Below, piece by piece: positions 23,328 through 35,683 of a stretch of 64,000 bases of DNA. Within the stretch, counting starts at the first letter, position 1, and every line of letters begins with the position of its first letter. The stretch lies in the NCBI RefSeq assembly GCF_000715075.1, contig NC_134101.1, positions 199,226,103 to 199,290,102 on the forward strand, written 5' to 3'. This stretch comes from Nicotiana tabacum (lineage: Eukaryota > Streptophyta > Magnoliopsida > Solanales > Solanaceae). Under the pieces are notes generated by a model. It made no database searches, had not been told where the DNA came from, and saw only the letters and a list, made by a program, of their open reading frames with translations. Made by a program: the position numbers and the translations under genes.

Positions 23328-23830
23328 TGTGATGACCTGCCATGTCATCATGCCACATAGGTGCCATTTGGCATATATTAATGCCATGTGGAAGCTTACA
23401 TAAGAAGAATGCTAACATTTGTGAGAAGATTCTAGAGAGGTATGGACATTTCCTTAGGAAAAACCTAGATCCTTATGGATTTGCTAGGAAAGTCCTTGGA
23501 ATCTTCTAGGCTTGTAGAGAATTCTAGAAAAAGCCCTTATCTTGTAAATATCAAGGACTTGTGTAATAATTAATATTTACACACTAGCCCCTAGGAGACT
23601 AGTATATAAAGGGGGTCATTCATTTGTAATTCATCAAGCAAACAATTCAAGTTCTCTTTAATACAAAGCTTCCTTTAACAATTCTCTTGTGTTCTTTCTT
23701 CCATTCTCTTAGAGATCTTGAGTGTAGTAAGGCTGACTTGACATAGCAAGAACGTGAGCAAGTTGTGCAAGATCGTGAGCGAGTTGTCAAGTGCCGCACG
23801 TGTACTTAGTTAACAACTAAGGACGTGACA
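23328..23830 (+). repeat. 5' LTR of the chromovirus
   Basis: It starts TGTGATGACC and ends GGACGTGACA. The TATA box is AGTATATAAAGGGGG at about 23601-23615, with a likely transcript start 25-30 bases later. Confidence 0.85.
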
Positions 23831-23833
23831 ACG

Positions 23834-23846
23834 TGGTATCAAAGCG
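23834..23846 (+). other. Primer binding site of the chromovirus
   Basis: TGGTATCAAAGCG, three bases after the 5' LTR. It matches the initiator-Met tRNA type (TGGTATCAGAGC) with one change. Confidence 0.8.
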
Positions 23847-23864
23847 AAGGTTTCAACTAAGGGA

Positions 23865-25245
23865 ATGGCGAACGACGGAGAAATTAACGCTGCCAACACC
23901 CAAGCCAACGTCATCCAGGATGCTGCTAGTAAGAGCGGTCGTAGAAAAAAGAGGAATGCCACCAACAAGATCCAAGAGGTTCCACATGCGGTTATGTCAA
24001 ACGAAGGGCTTACATCCCAAGAACCATCTTCCACTGACGCAAGCGAGGATGAAGTGGAGGTCCTTCCAGACGATGTTTCGCTCGGTAAAGAGTGGATGAT
24101 GGAGATGAACGTGGGGATGGACGCCGTGGAGATCTTTGGCCAATGCTTGGGGAAGGTGGAAGGAACCTTTATTGTTCTTGAGGGGCACACTCTTGAAGAG
24201 ATTGAGAATATCCGAAATGACTTGGAGGGATGTACACAGACTGAGATGGAACTAAGGCAAACCATCACTGCCTTAGAGTGCAGACTCATGGAGGCTGTGA
24301 GTACTATCGATGCTATGAAGGCAAAGATAGAGTCACTCGAGGAGCATGTCAATGCTGGCGTGACCGAGGTAGCCAGCAATGTTGTGGTGACAAGGGAGGC
24401 CAAGATCGAGGCTCCCAAACCCCCGGTGTTCAAAGGTGTTCGTGATGCACAAGAAGTGGAAAACTTCCTTCGGCACTTGGAGAACTACTTCAGACACGGC
24501 AAAGTGAGGGACGACGAGGCCAAGATCAACACTGCGGTATTGTACCTCTTAGAGACTACCATGCTATGGTGGAGAAGGAAGATGGCTGATATAGATAAAG
24601 GTCTATGTAATATTAGCACATGGGATCAGTTCAAAGCGGAGTTCAAGCGACAATTCTTTCCAAACAATGTCTTGTACGAGGCAAGGCGCAAGTTTAAGGA
24701 ATTGAAGCAAACAGGGAGCATAAGTAATTATGTCAACTACCCATATGCTTCAAATCCCCAACCTGACCAATGATGACTTGTTGTTCCACTTCATGGACGG
24801 GTTGCAAAATTAGGCTAAGCAGGAGTTGCAACGCCGACAAGTCACTGAAATAGACCAAGCCATAGTGGAGGCCGAATCATTGATGGAGTTCAGGCATGAC
24901 AAACACAACAAAGGCAATGGCAAGGAGTTAAAGGTTAACAATGTCAAAGGTGGGGGATACCGTGGCAAAGTCAAGGAGATACAACAACAATACTCCAAGA
25001 CTCAAGACTTCAAAAGGTCGAGTGGTCATCAGGGCTACGCCGAGAAGAAGGCACAGGTCGAGAAGAAGGGATGCTATATACGCGGAGGGCCACATGGCTT
25101 TAGGAATTGTCCTGACCTCAAGAGCCTCAGTGCTATAGTACGTGAGCGGAAGGAGCAGCCACAAGGAGAGTGTCCGGGAATCGCACAGTTGGGTATGATC
25201 GGATTATGTGGTGCTGTCACGAAGCAAGCTATCCAACCTACCTAG
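23865..25245 (+). pseudogene. Gag of the chromovirus
   Basis: The ATG at 23865 gives MANDGEINAANTQ, just after the primer site. Residues 1-90 are acidic linker. Residues about 110-165 form a coiled coil (LEEIENIRNDLEG, LECRLMEAVSTIDAMKAKIESLEEHV). Residues 185-290 are the capsid domain (PPVFKGVRDAQEVENFLRHLENYF, then TWDQFKAEFKRQFFP). A one-base frameshift lies near 24740, and a TAG at 24812 replaces an expected Trp codon. The second part (24826-25245) has the zinc knuckle CYIRGGPHGFRNC at 25072-25110. Its second cysteine has become arginine (CGC at 25081), which should weaken zinc binding. Confidence 0.8.
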
Positions 25246-25249
25246 AATG

Positions 25250-25545
25250 GCAATCAGTACGTAGATCTCACTATCAATAACAAGCCCACTCGGGCAATGG
25301 TGTATACTGGAGCAACTCATAATTTCGTGACTGAGGCTGCCGCAAAGAGACTGGAATTGAAGCTTGCTCCAACCAACTCTCGCACCAAGACCGTGAATGC
25401 CAAGATACAGAATGCTCGTGGGGTAGCTAATGGAGTTGGTGTCAAATTAGGAACTTGGAAAGGTATGACAAACTTTACCGTAACCGTTATGGATATTTTG
25501 ACATCATATTGGGGCAAGAGTTCTTTAGACATTATCATACTTTAA
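25250..25545 (+). pseudogene. Protease of the chromovirus, active-site Asp to Tyr
   Basis: The frame reads NGQYVDLTINNKPTRAMV, then YTGATHNFV. Active proteases of this family have DTGAT here. The aspartate codon has become TAT near 25303. The domain continues with AAAKRLELKL and GVKLGTWKG. A frameshift near 25530 ends the reading before RT. Confidence 0.75.
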
Positions 25546-27113
25546 TCGACTCCTACCTCCAACGTCTCTTGGTTATAGAGCGAGAAGGAGCTTGCATGGT
25601 ACCTACAATGACTATGCCACACGGATAGAGCCAAGCACAACTCTCAGCTATGCAGGTTGTCAAGGGGATCAAGAAGGGGGAGCCGACGTTCGTGGCAACC
25701 ATCACAAGTCTAGAAGAAAACAAGAGTTTTCAAGAGACACTGCCGCCTTGCATAGAGAAGTTGCTTGAGGAAAACAAAGATGTCATGCCCGAGGAGTTGC
25801 CTAAGCACCTGCCATATAGGCGAGAGGTGGATCACAAGATTGAGTTGGAGCCAGGGGCTAAGCCACCCATATTTTCCCCATATCGTATGGAATCTCCCGA
25901 GCTAGAGGAGCTCAGGAAACAATTGAAGGAGTTTCTAGATGCTGGTCACATTCGCCCATCAAAAGCACCTTTTGGCGCACCAGTATTGTTCCAGAAGAAG
26001 AAGGATGGATCGTTGCGTTTGTGCATAGACTACCGAGCACTTAATAAGGTCACTGTGAAGAATAAGTACCCGATCCCTCTCATTGCTGACTTGTTCGATA
26101 TACTTGGTCAAGCCAAGTACTTTACCTAGGTGGATCTTTGAAAGGGCTACTACCAGGTTCGCATTGCGGACGGGGATGAGCCAAAGACAACATGTGTGAC
26201 GAGATATGGAGCCTTTGAGTGGTTGGTGATGCCCTTCAGCTTAACCAATGCACCGGCCACATTTTGCACCCTTATGAACAAGATCTTCCATCCCTACCTT
26301 GATCAGTTCGTGGTAGTCTACCTAGACGACATAGTCATCTACAACAACACCTTGGAGGAGCACATGGAGCACTTAAGGAAGGTTTTCCAAGTCTTGTGAG
26401 AGAACGAGCTATACATCAAGAGGGAGAAATGTGAGTTCGCACAATCAAAGGTGCACTTCTTGGGCCATGTCATTAGCAATGGAGAGATACGCATGGACGA
26501 GGCTAAGGTACGTGTTATCCAGGAGTGGGAGGCACCTATAAAGGTAACTGAGTTGAGATCCTTCCTTGGCCTTATTAACTACTATCGTCGGTTCATCGGT
26601 GGATACTCAGCAAAGATCACACCATTGACTGAGTTGTTAAAGAAGAACAATCCATGGGTTTGGATAGAGCATTGTCAAAAGGCATTTGAATGCCTTAAGA
26701 CAGCTGTAATAGAGGAGCCAGTCTTGGAATTACCTGACTTTGACAAGACATTTGAGGTGCACACAGATGCCTCAGACTTCGCCATTAGGGGTGTCCTAAT
26801 GCAGGATAAGCATCCCATAGCATTTGAGAGCCGCAAGTTAAATAAGATGGAGCGGCGTTACACGGTACAAGAGAAGGAAATGACTGCCATTGTGAATTGC
26901 CTTTGTACATGGAGACATTATCTGCTCGGGTAGAGGTTCGTGGTCAAGACTGATAATGTGGCTACTAGCTACTTTCGGACACAAAAGAATCTCACACCAA
27001 AGCAGGCTAGGTGGCATGATTTCTTGGCCGAGTTTGATTATGCGTTGGAGTATAAGTCGGGAAAAGGTAATGTTGTAGCCTATGCCTTGAGCTAGAAAGC
27101 CGAGCTTTCTGCA
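25546..27113 (+). pseudogene. Reverse transcriptase and RNase H of the chromovirus
   Basis: One frame carries the domain, with stops at 26127, 26139, 26397, 26931 and 27093. RT motifs run [60 protein letters not shown] and an intact YLDDIVIY near 26319. RNase H shows [29 protein letters not shown] and VKTDN. The catalytic residues are kept and no frameshift was seen after 25650. Each stop can arise by one C-to-T change from CAA, CAG or CGA. Confidence 0.85.
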
Positions 27114-28400
27114 ATTACTTCAGTGAGATGGGACATTAGGGAGGCTATAAAAGAAGGCATGCAGCATGATCTAGCAGCCAAACAGCTTATCGAGTTAGCC
27201 AACAAAGGCAAGATGAGACGGTTTTGGATAGAAGACGGCCTATTACTTACCACAGGTCAGCGGGTCTACGTGCCTAAATTTGGAGACATTAGACGACGGA
27301 TCATAAGGGAGAGTCATGACACAATATGGGCTGGTCATCCAGGTCAACGTCGCACTAGGGCCCTAGTTGAATCAGTCTACTATTGGCCACACATGCGTGA
27401 TGACATAGAGTGCTATGTGCAGACTTGTCTTGTTTGTCAACAGGACAAGGTTGAACAATAACAACCCGGAGGACTTTTGGATCCACTACCAGTTGCAGAG
27501 CGTCCATGGGAGAGCATAACTATGGACTTTATTACTTGCATACCGAAGTCCGACAGTTATGGTACTATTATGGTGGTCTTGGATAGATTTTCCAAATATG
27601 CCACCTTCATGCCCGCCTCACTAGGTTGCACAACCAAGGAAGCCGCCAAGCTGTTCTTTAAGAACGTAGTGAAGTATTGGGGCTTACCAAGGCATATAAT
27701 CAGTGATCGAGACCCCCGCTCTACTGGAAACTTTTGGAGAGAGTTGTTTGACATACTTGGTACGGAGCTGCACTTTTCTACTAGTTTCCACCCACAGACG
27801 GATGGACAAACGGAACGAGTCAATGCCTTACTAGAATGCTACTTGAGGCATTATGTAAGCGCACATCAGAAAGATTGGGCAAAGCTCCTAGACATCGCCC
27901 AATTCTCTTATAACTTGCAGCGGAGTGAGTCCACTGGGCGGACACCATTTGAGCTAGCCACATGCCAACAACCACAAACTCTACATTCATTACCAACCAC
28001 ATTCGAGGGAAAGAGTTTGGGGGCTTATCATATGGCCAAAGGATGGGAGGAGCAGCTCGACACTGCTAAGTCCTACTTGGATAAGGCAGCTAAGAAGATG
28101 AAGAAGTTTACGAACTGTAAGCGGCATCCCACATACTATAGAGTTGGGAACATGGTCATGGTAAAGTTTAACCCAAGACAGTTCAAGACACTACGGGGCA
28201 TGCATCAGAATCTGATTCGTAAGTATGAGGGGCCATTTAAGATCGTCGCCAAGGTAGGCAAGATCTCATACAAGCTTGACATGCCATCGTATCTCAAGAT
28301 CTACCCTGTCTTCCATGCTAGCATGCTTAAGCCATATCATGAAGATAAGGATGATCCGAGTAGGAGCCAATCAAGTCGAGCGCCAATGACTATCACCGCC
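27114..28400 (+). pseudogene. Integrase of the chromovirus
   Basis: It is open apart from TAA at 27459-27461, in the same frame as RT. The zinc domain is intact (ESHDTIWAGHPG, then CLVCQQDK). The catalytic core keeps all three acidic residues: ITMDFITCIPKS, IISDRDPRSTGNFWRELF and DGQTERVNALLE. The C-terminal part has MVMVKFNPRQFKTLRG, KYEGPFKIV and YPVFHASMLKPYHED. This is the best-preserved integrase in the window. Confidence 0.85.
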
Positions 28401-28613
28401 TCACATGATCGGGAGATTGAGGCTATCATAAATTACCAAGCCAGGTGAAAACAAGGGCAAAAAGCCACCGATATGTTCCTCGTCCATTGGAATGGGCAAT
28501 CACCGGAGGAGGTCATGTGGGAACGATATGAAAACTTGCGGCAATTCAAAGATAAGATCCGAGAGTTTATGCAGCAGCATTGCGCCGCGGTCGTCGCAAT
28601 ATTGGGCGGGGGA
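28401..28613 (+). pseudogene. C-terminal chromodomain of the chromovirus polyprotein
   Basis: After DREIEAIINYQAR there is TGA at 28446-28448. The frame then continues KATDMFLVHWNGQSPEEVMW and ERYENLRQFKDKIREFM, the chromodomain fold that steers chromoviruses to heterochromatin. The reading ends near the polypurine tract (GGGCGGGGGAGAG, about 28604-28616) that primes the plus strand. Confidence 0.8.
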
Positions 28614-28616
28614 GAG

Positions 28617-29118
28617 TGTGATGACCCGCCATGTCATCATACCACATAGGTGCCACTTGGCATATATTAATGTCATGTGTAAGCTTACATAAGAAGAAGG
28701 CTAGCATTTGTGAGAAGATTCTAGAGAGGTATGGACATTTCCTTAGAAAGAACCTAGATCCTTATGGATTTGCTAGGAAAGTCCTTGGAATCTTCTAGGC
28801 TAGTAGAGAATTATAGAAAAAGCTCTTATCTTGCAAATATCAAGGACTTGTGTAATAATTAATATTTACACACTAGCCCCAAGGAGACTAGTATATAAAG
28901 GGGGTCATTCATTTGTAATTAATCAAGCAAACAATTCAAGTTTTCTCTAATACTAAGCTTCCTTTAACAATTCTCCTGTGTCCTTTCTTCCATTCTCTTA
29001 GAGATCTTGAGTGTAGTAAGGCTGACTTGACATAGCAAGAACATGAGCAAGTTTTGCAAGATCATGAGCGAGTTGTCAAGTGTTGCACGTGTACTCAGTT
29101 AACAACTAAGGATGTGGG
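28617..29118 (+). repeat. 3' LTR of the chromovirus
   Basis: It starts TGTGATGACC after a polypurine tract and ends near GGATGTG. The last bases (expected GTGACA) are altered to GTGGGAC at the junction. It aligns gap-free with 23328-23830. Confidence 0.85.
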
Positions 29119-31064
29119 ACTTCCCACCGATTATAGCTCGATGGTGGTGAAAATATTGTAGTACTACCCAATAGGGGCTTGCTCACCGATTATAGCTCGA
29201 TGGTGGTGAAAATACTGTAATACTGTATATATATAGACTTTCTGCTCTCTTGGATGACATAAGACAAAACTAAGCTGAATATAAAGTCCCGATAAGGGAG
29301 AATATTGTAACTTATGAGATTAGGATAGTGTATATAAATTCAGGAGTATGAACTTCTCTTTATGTCTCGTTGTCAAACACATGTAGTTACTGGATCATGC
29401 CAAATGAAAGAAAGGTTTAGCCTTAACATACCTTATCACAATCTGTCCAATAACTAGGTTAAACTTGTCTCGTTGCACTTTAATCTACAACAATGATAAC
29501 AATACTATCATCAAGTTATGGAATGTACAACTATCGCACAACAAACGACAAGGTTATTTTATAATAAAACGGGCAGCATCTCCCATAAAATCTCTACTTC
29601 CTCCCAATTCGACATAACACCACCACCAACAAGAGCACAATAATAACAACATATATACATCATTTTCTAACCGTATATCCATCACAAAATACCACAAAAT
29701 AGCCCAACATACCCCTATCACTTCATACACAAAACGACAACCATAATAGTGTCAAACAATCCAAAATATTATGACGAACAACTGGCAAACCACCCTGTCA
29801 TTATGTAGTGTTTCTATACAACCTTTCTCCTCCCATACTCCATATAAACAGTAGCAAAATAGACAACTCAACAGCAATACGGAACAGCCCACAAAACAGT
29901 CCCACAAGTTCAACAACTCAAAATTGATTATTCAGTTTACTAAAACACGTTTCGCCTTGTCTTTTCTTTCAAATTGAGCACCATAACAAATAGTACATAA
30001 TTAAGACTCTTATACAATAAACCAACCAGGAATTCAACTTAAAAATAAGTCTACAACCAGCAAACAGTGATGCAACAACAAACAACATACTACTCTTTCG
30101 AAACTCGCTAGGTCTAGTCTTTATGATCGAGTTATAACTCGTACAAGCATAAATAATGGAAGGAGAAACATATATTTACCTTGGATTGAGTATAACCCAC
30201 AAACCCTAGCTCTTCTTCATACAAAATCAGTCCTCCAATGCAGCTACAAGAAGGAGAAAGAGAAACTAACAAGCTGTTCGGTGTTTTCGGCACTAGAATC
30301 AGATCGTAACACCCAAAATAACCTAGGATTTGTTTGGGATTTTTGGGGAGGAGTTACAGGGGTTCAATTTGGTTTTCTTGGTCTGAAAGATGGGTGAAAG
30401 AAATTAGTTTAATATCCCTTAAAAGTGCCCTCTTGGCCGAGTTTGGAGCTTTTAATTGAGGCCTCTCCTTTTGGCAAGTAGGTGATGCACCAACTTGTCA
30501 CCTACTATCTGCGAAGTCTCGCGAAAATGTGAATATCTCTCTACTCCAATATTGTATCAATGAACGGTTTAATATATTGGAAACTAGACTCGTAGATCTT
30601 CAGTTTGGTAGGTAGATCATTCCATAAGTTCAAGTACATTGGGAGAAATGCTCAGCTACATTTGACCTAATGTTTACCATATTTATGAATGTAACTTGTG
30701 ATGACCTTTTCCAACTTTTGTTTCACAACTCGCTTGACTTCAAAACATGACACACGACTATCATACGACTAAAATAACTCATACCATAATCTCCTTATAA
30801 GGTTAAGCACCCTAGTCTCACCCCAAAAGTACATGTTATAACATTCCCAACTTGTCGTCTTTTGACGAAATTTATTTTCTTCAATTTATTTAGCTTCGAA
30901 GCCTTCAAACCCTCTTAGTACTTGGTATTCATGGTCTTAAATATTTGGAACCTTCATTGTAAAATGATTAACTTACCTTACGTACTTTTAAAGTTGATCT
31001 CATTTCTGAGCTTACATCAATTGACTTACGAATACTCTAACGTATGAAAACATGGGGTGTAACA

Positions 31065-34000
31065 TCATTCCCCCATCTAGAACATTCGTCCTCGAATGTT
31101 GATTAATGTTCCTATTAGTCTCATAACCCATAGCTCTTACGAATATTTTAGTACTGTCCTTGCCATATAGGAAACTGTTTTATGTATAAATTCGAAGGCT
31201 AGGGCATTCCCCCCTTTACGTCTCTTTCTCTCACCATGACTTGTTGTCGGAATTCTTTAAATATCGTAGCTGTTGCGACCTTCTATCATGCAACATGTAT
31301 GTACGCATGTATGACTCTTATCTCCTTTTTCCTCCGGCTTTTAGCCAATCTCTAGGCCTCACTTTGTGAATATATACAAAACTATGGTAAGTTGTCCCTC
31401 TAGGCATCTATAGGTATACTAAAGTCCTTTGTTTGGTACTTTGTCGAACTTAAGACTATTGTTATATCTTATTTCTTAGCCTTGTATATCTATCCTTATG
31501 GCTTTACTACATCTAGGTAGGCTATACTATACCATTGCACTTACTTCGGTTTATTATTACCGAGATTTTCTACCCAACTCTAGATTACTCTCTCGCTGCT
31601 TATCCTATATGTATAAATCTATGTCCTTTAGTGCTTCCTTATTACTATTCATCTTAAGAATAACAAACAAATCTCATCTCGTACTTTGGAACTTTTACCC
31701 ATCTATTGTTGATTCACCTTACGTTGATATATAATCTACCACTGATAATTTGAAACCTCTTACTTAATACATTGTCGTAAGGGCCCACGTTGCATCGGGG
31801 AATAGCTGAAGTTATTTGCCTGATCAACCTAGGGACGATACAATATTTCATTAATTGTATTTCATAGCATCCCAACGTGATTCACCTTATGGGGGTATTT
31901 TAATCCTATACAATTCATGAAATCCCTTTTCTTTGAATCATTACCCAATCAAAGGCCTTAACGTTATCCTCTTAACTATCACAATTACACCCTTATTTAC
32001 TATCAGGGAAACATTTCATCTCTTCAAATCACTCATAGTCTTAGACTTCTCTGAGCTTATTCAAACTATACTGAGCTTTCTATAACTTACGAAATTTATC
32101 AACCCTCTTGTTTTGATGAGCTTAATCATGGGGCCTTACCTATTATCATCACCTTCTTACCCACCTTTTCTTATCCTTACTCTTGTCTACCTAAAACCTT
32201 GTCATTATACCATACTCTAGCTTGCGACCGACACATATCTATCTATACTACTCCCAACCTTCTTTTAACTTGCTAGCCCCATAAATTTTCTTATGTTTTC
32301 TAGAAGCTCAAGCGAGACATCACGTTGTCTCTAACTCTTCTTTACTCTCTTAACTAGACATCTCGATACCTAAAAACCACATGCTGGAAAATATGCCACT
32401 GACGACACAACTATCATTTCTTGATACAAAATTATGACACTTCCAGCCCTCTATCTGAGATCTGGATTATTTGTAACCTTCTGTACTTAGGCATATCGTA
32501 CCTTCTTCACATGTACTTTACTTACCCTTAAATCTTGCATCGTACCTTCTATCCCTTTCATAACCTCCCTTCCACATAGGTGGAATTCACATCCACACCT
32601 TAAAGCTCTACTATAATACTTACACATCATGTGTATACACAATCTGGCGAAAGCTTCATACTGACTTCTTATGAGATTGGTACTATTCTAACTAGATTTA
32701 TCATAGAGCCATTATAGAATATGGTCGTTGTACTATCTCTTTTGTACCTCTGATATTTAGAGTGATTCTACAATATTCTGAATCACGATTTCTATACTCA
32801 TCGGGGTCTAGTAATCAGACTCTTAATTCACTTAGCTGATGTAACTCTTGAGTTTCCTCTTCTATTTCAGCCTTCATGTAGGCTTCCTTTATCTTCCGAT
32901 CTGCAGCTCAGGATACTAGTTATTACTTTAGCCCCTCGTGGAAGCTATGGAACATCCATGATATAACCTTTTAGCAATTCAAGCTTTTGTCTGTGACGAT
33001 GACTCAATTTTTTCTTCTAACTTATGATGGAGTCTCCTAAAGCTGTATCATTGTCAACATATATGCTGCATGGATAACACTCCAAAATCTTATGTCTGTT
33101 CATAACGTAACTAACTCTGGGTCATAGATCGAATAATTCCATTCGTGCCTTCTCAACTTTCATTAAAAGTAAGCAATTAACTTTCTTGGTCGTTCTGCCA
33201 CTTGTTGCATGAATAAATGGCTTATCTTAGTGCCCATATATACTGGAATTTTGTGAAACTCATATTTTCTCGAATATTACTCTGGATTTCACTTCCCGTT
33301 CCTTAGTTATGACAGGTGTCACTTTGTTATGGAGATCATACAATGTCGTAGTGAGACTGTTGTTCCAAGATCATTTCTTCTTTAGGTCACTATGCTTATG
33401 TTGATGCCTTCTTCCTTATTTCCTGAGCTAGTCTTTCATTGTATCACTTAGGGAAGACCCTCTGACTCTTGTAAAGCTGCGAGCTTATTACATTGTATAC
33501 CCGACAGAATTTTTGATGTTCTTACTCGCCTATAATTATCCTTAGTCACTTACCTCTGTGCCCTTGTGCTCGTCGGGTTGCTCATATTTATATTCTATGT
33601 AACCTCTCTTTGGTTATGTCCTTTGCCTTAACTTACCTTTCATACTGGCTTCTTATGTATCAAGTACCCATTCAGACTTATGATGTCGTGTTTGAGAGAC
33701 TGAATTTTCTATGTTGGGTTTCACTACATTTATCTTGCATGGTCTACTGATTTATCTGAGATCTCTTGTATATCTATAGCTAAGCTCTTTCTGGATCAAC
33801 TACTAACTACTCGCCAGTCCATGCTCATATTTATATTCTGTGTAACCTCTCTTGGGTTATGTCCTTTGCCTTAACTTACCTCTCGTACTGGCTTCTTATA
33901 TATCAAGTGCCCATTCACACTTATTTATCAATAACATCCTGGTCGGGAACCCTTACTGCCTCTCCCCGGTATCATGCTTGCATAGTGTTCTAGAGTCGTA

Positions 34001-35456
34001 GTATATATGTATGATCTGAATAAATTCAATACCACTCCTTTCGATTTTTTACCGCATTACTTCTTTACTATTCCGTAGCTACCTGAACCACTTAACTCCA
34101 ATGTAATACCATATCACCCCATCTCCCCCCCCCCCTTTAGGGGAGTAATAACATTTAATGCTATGAAGATTCACCAACAATTATTTTACATTTTCTTCTT
34201 CGACATCTTTTCACATCTTCATTGACTCATACTTGCCTTGTGGTAATCCTTCTGTACCAAGGATAACTGAATTCCTTACGCATAGTGTAACTGGCACACT
34301 TAGTCCCTTAAGCTTAACTTTGCTCACAGTGCTTGCTTTAGGGAAACGTCTTCCTAAATGACCTTTAAAGGTTATTCTTTTGTTGTCCATTCTATTATTG
34401 CCGGAATGCAATCTCTGAAAATTATCACGATGCTGACTATTATCAAATCCTTCGGTCCCTAACTCATGTTCAGTTTTATCTTGTTTACTAGCCTATAATA
34501 ACTTCTATTACTCAGAAGGTCTAACTTAGCCTTCTAGTAATCATGTTGGAGTCACAAATCATTTCTTAAAATAAGGATACAACTTTGTGGCATATACTCT
34601 TTTATTGTCTCAATGCTTGTCATCTCTTGTATTTTCCTTCATTTGACTATAGACTCTGTCATCTTGTCATATTCTGATTTACTGTTATCACTCATTTATC
34701 ATACCTTACTCATAATGCTTCATTTACTCTCTTTTTATTCTCCTGCTAATATTTTTGTCTATCACATTATTCTGAAAACCTCAACAAAACATTGTTTCAC
34801 TTTTAGCTCCCCTGGCTTAATCTACCATTTTGGGTTACTCTAACCCAAGTTGGATCCTGATATTCCATCCTCATCTTAAACTATATATGTTAGCTCCCAT
34901 AGGGCATAACTGAGATGGGTATGGCCAATTGTACATACCTCTATTACGTTTGAAAGTTGATTCAGAGTACTTGTATTTCTCTACCTAAATTGTAAATATT
35001 GATAAACTCCACTAACTGGGCATCTCGTTCCCTCCTTCACCTTGCTTCAATTACATGTTGAAACTTAAACGTTTACCTTATGATGCTCCCATGCTATTCA
35101 GGGGGTGTATTTCATATTCCCATCTTAGGATCTTAAGCTGGAAATTTGCACATTTGGTATGTATGATCTGATAGGGCCTCAAACAGGGCCACGTCATCAA
35201 GAACTCTCTTCTATCAGTGCCCTTACTTGTTTCTATATTAGCCCTCTAGCTAGTCGTAATTTTTTCTAATTGAAAGCATCTCTATATCATTAGCAAACAT
35301 AAGTCTTGGCTCTAACTCTTATAACTCAGCTCTATCGCACGATTTGGATTTGAAAGAAGGGTAACAAACTCCTAAATGCCTTGTAGCTTCCTATTTATAT
35401 AATGTGGTGCACAACACATCTATAAACAAGGCTCTACTAGACATGGCTTGTAGACT
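31065..35456 (-). other. Non-coding interior of the Tekay-like element
   Basis: About 4.4 kb with no gag, protease, RT, RNase H or integrase motif readable on either strand. Short open frames (31498-31734, 34211-34411, 34613-34843) show no family signature. It contains a run of 12 C (34124-34135) and a 100-bp direct repeat at 33581-33680 and 33824-33923. The part next to the 5' LTR (about 35330-35447) matches the usual Tekay leader wording, so the leader is kept and the coding is gone or unrecognisable. Confidence 0.65.
33581..33923. repeat. Two 100-bp direct repeats, 243 bp apart
   Basis: 33581-33680 and 33824-33923 both run CTCATATTTATATTCT...TATCAAGT.CCCATTCA, with fewer than ten differences. 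They lie in the interior of the Tekay-like element. Confidence 0.8.
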
Positions 35457-35627
35457 CCCCGAATCTGACGAGGCATGGCCGACACTTGGTGCCATACTTG
35501 GCCTGAGTGTACCACTCTATAACTATAAACTCTAGAGGGGTAACCCTTAACTTAGGTCGATGAGGCCATATTCTGAATCGTCTGAAAATAACATCTCTCT
35601 CATCTGTGGGGTAAACATACCCAAAAG

Positions 35628-35683
<56 letters not shown>

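Larger units (their letters stand above)
23328..29118 (+). mobile_element. Chromodomain Ty3/gypsy element (chromovirus), nearly complete
   Basis: A 5.8-kb element with LTRs 23328-23830 and 28617-29118, a Met-tRNA-type primer site, gag, protease, RT, RNase H, integrase and a chromodomain. The LTRs differ at roughly 27 of 500 sites by eye, fewer than in the elements that enclose it. The expected 5-bp target duplication is blurred: CCTGC on the left and ACTTC on the right. The Galadriel lineage is possible from the long acidic gag N-terminus and compact size, but this is inference. Confidence 0.85.
22499..31064 (-). repeat. 3' LTR of the Tekay-like element (split at 23328-29118)
   Basis: 22499-23327 matches 35457-36316, and about 29119-31064 matches 36317-38255. 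The plus-strand edges are TGTCATGCCCC and GGTGTAACA. The break lies in CAATAGGGGCCTGC, just before the phrase CCCACCGATTATAGCTCG. Confidence 0.85.

Noticed and set aside
23810..24433. 207-codon minus-strand frame
   Set aside because: It is a shadow of the chromovirus gag coiled coil. The Ser/Leu-rich content mirrors Glu/Lys codons.
23328..29118. Chromovirus as an active autonomous element
   Set aside because: The protease Asp is Tyr, a zinc-knuckle Cys is Arg, and there are seven in-frame stops in pol plus frameshifts near 24740 and 25530.
33581..33923. Possible CRISPR-like or tandem array
   Set aside because: There are only two 100-bp copies, no short regular units, and the setting is eukaryotic retrotransposon DNA.
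34121..34140. Run of 12 C as an internal polypurine tract on the minus strand
   Set aside because: No LTR follows it on either side, so it may be only a homopolymer or a relic.
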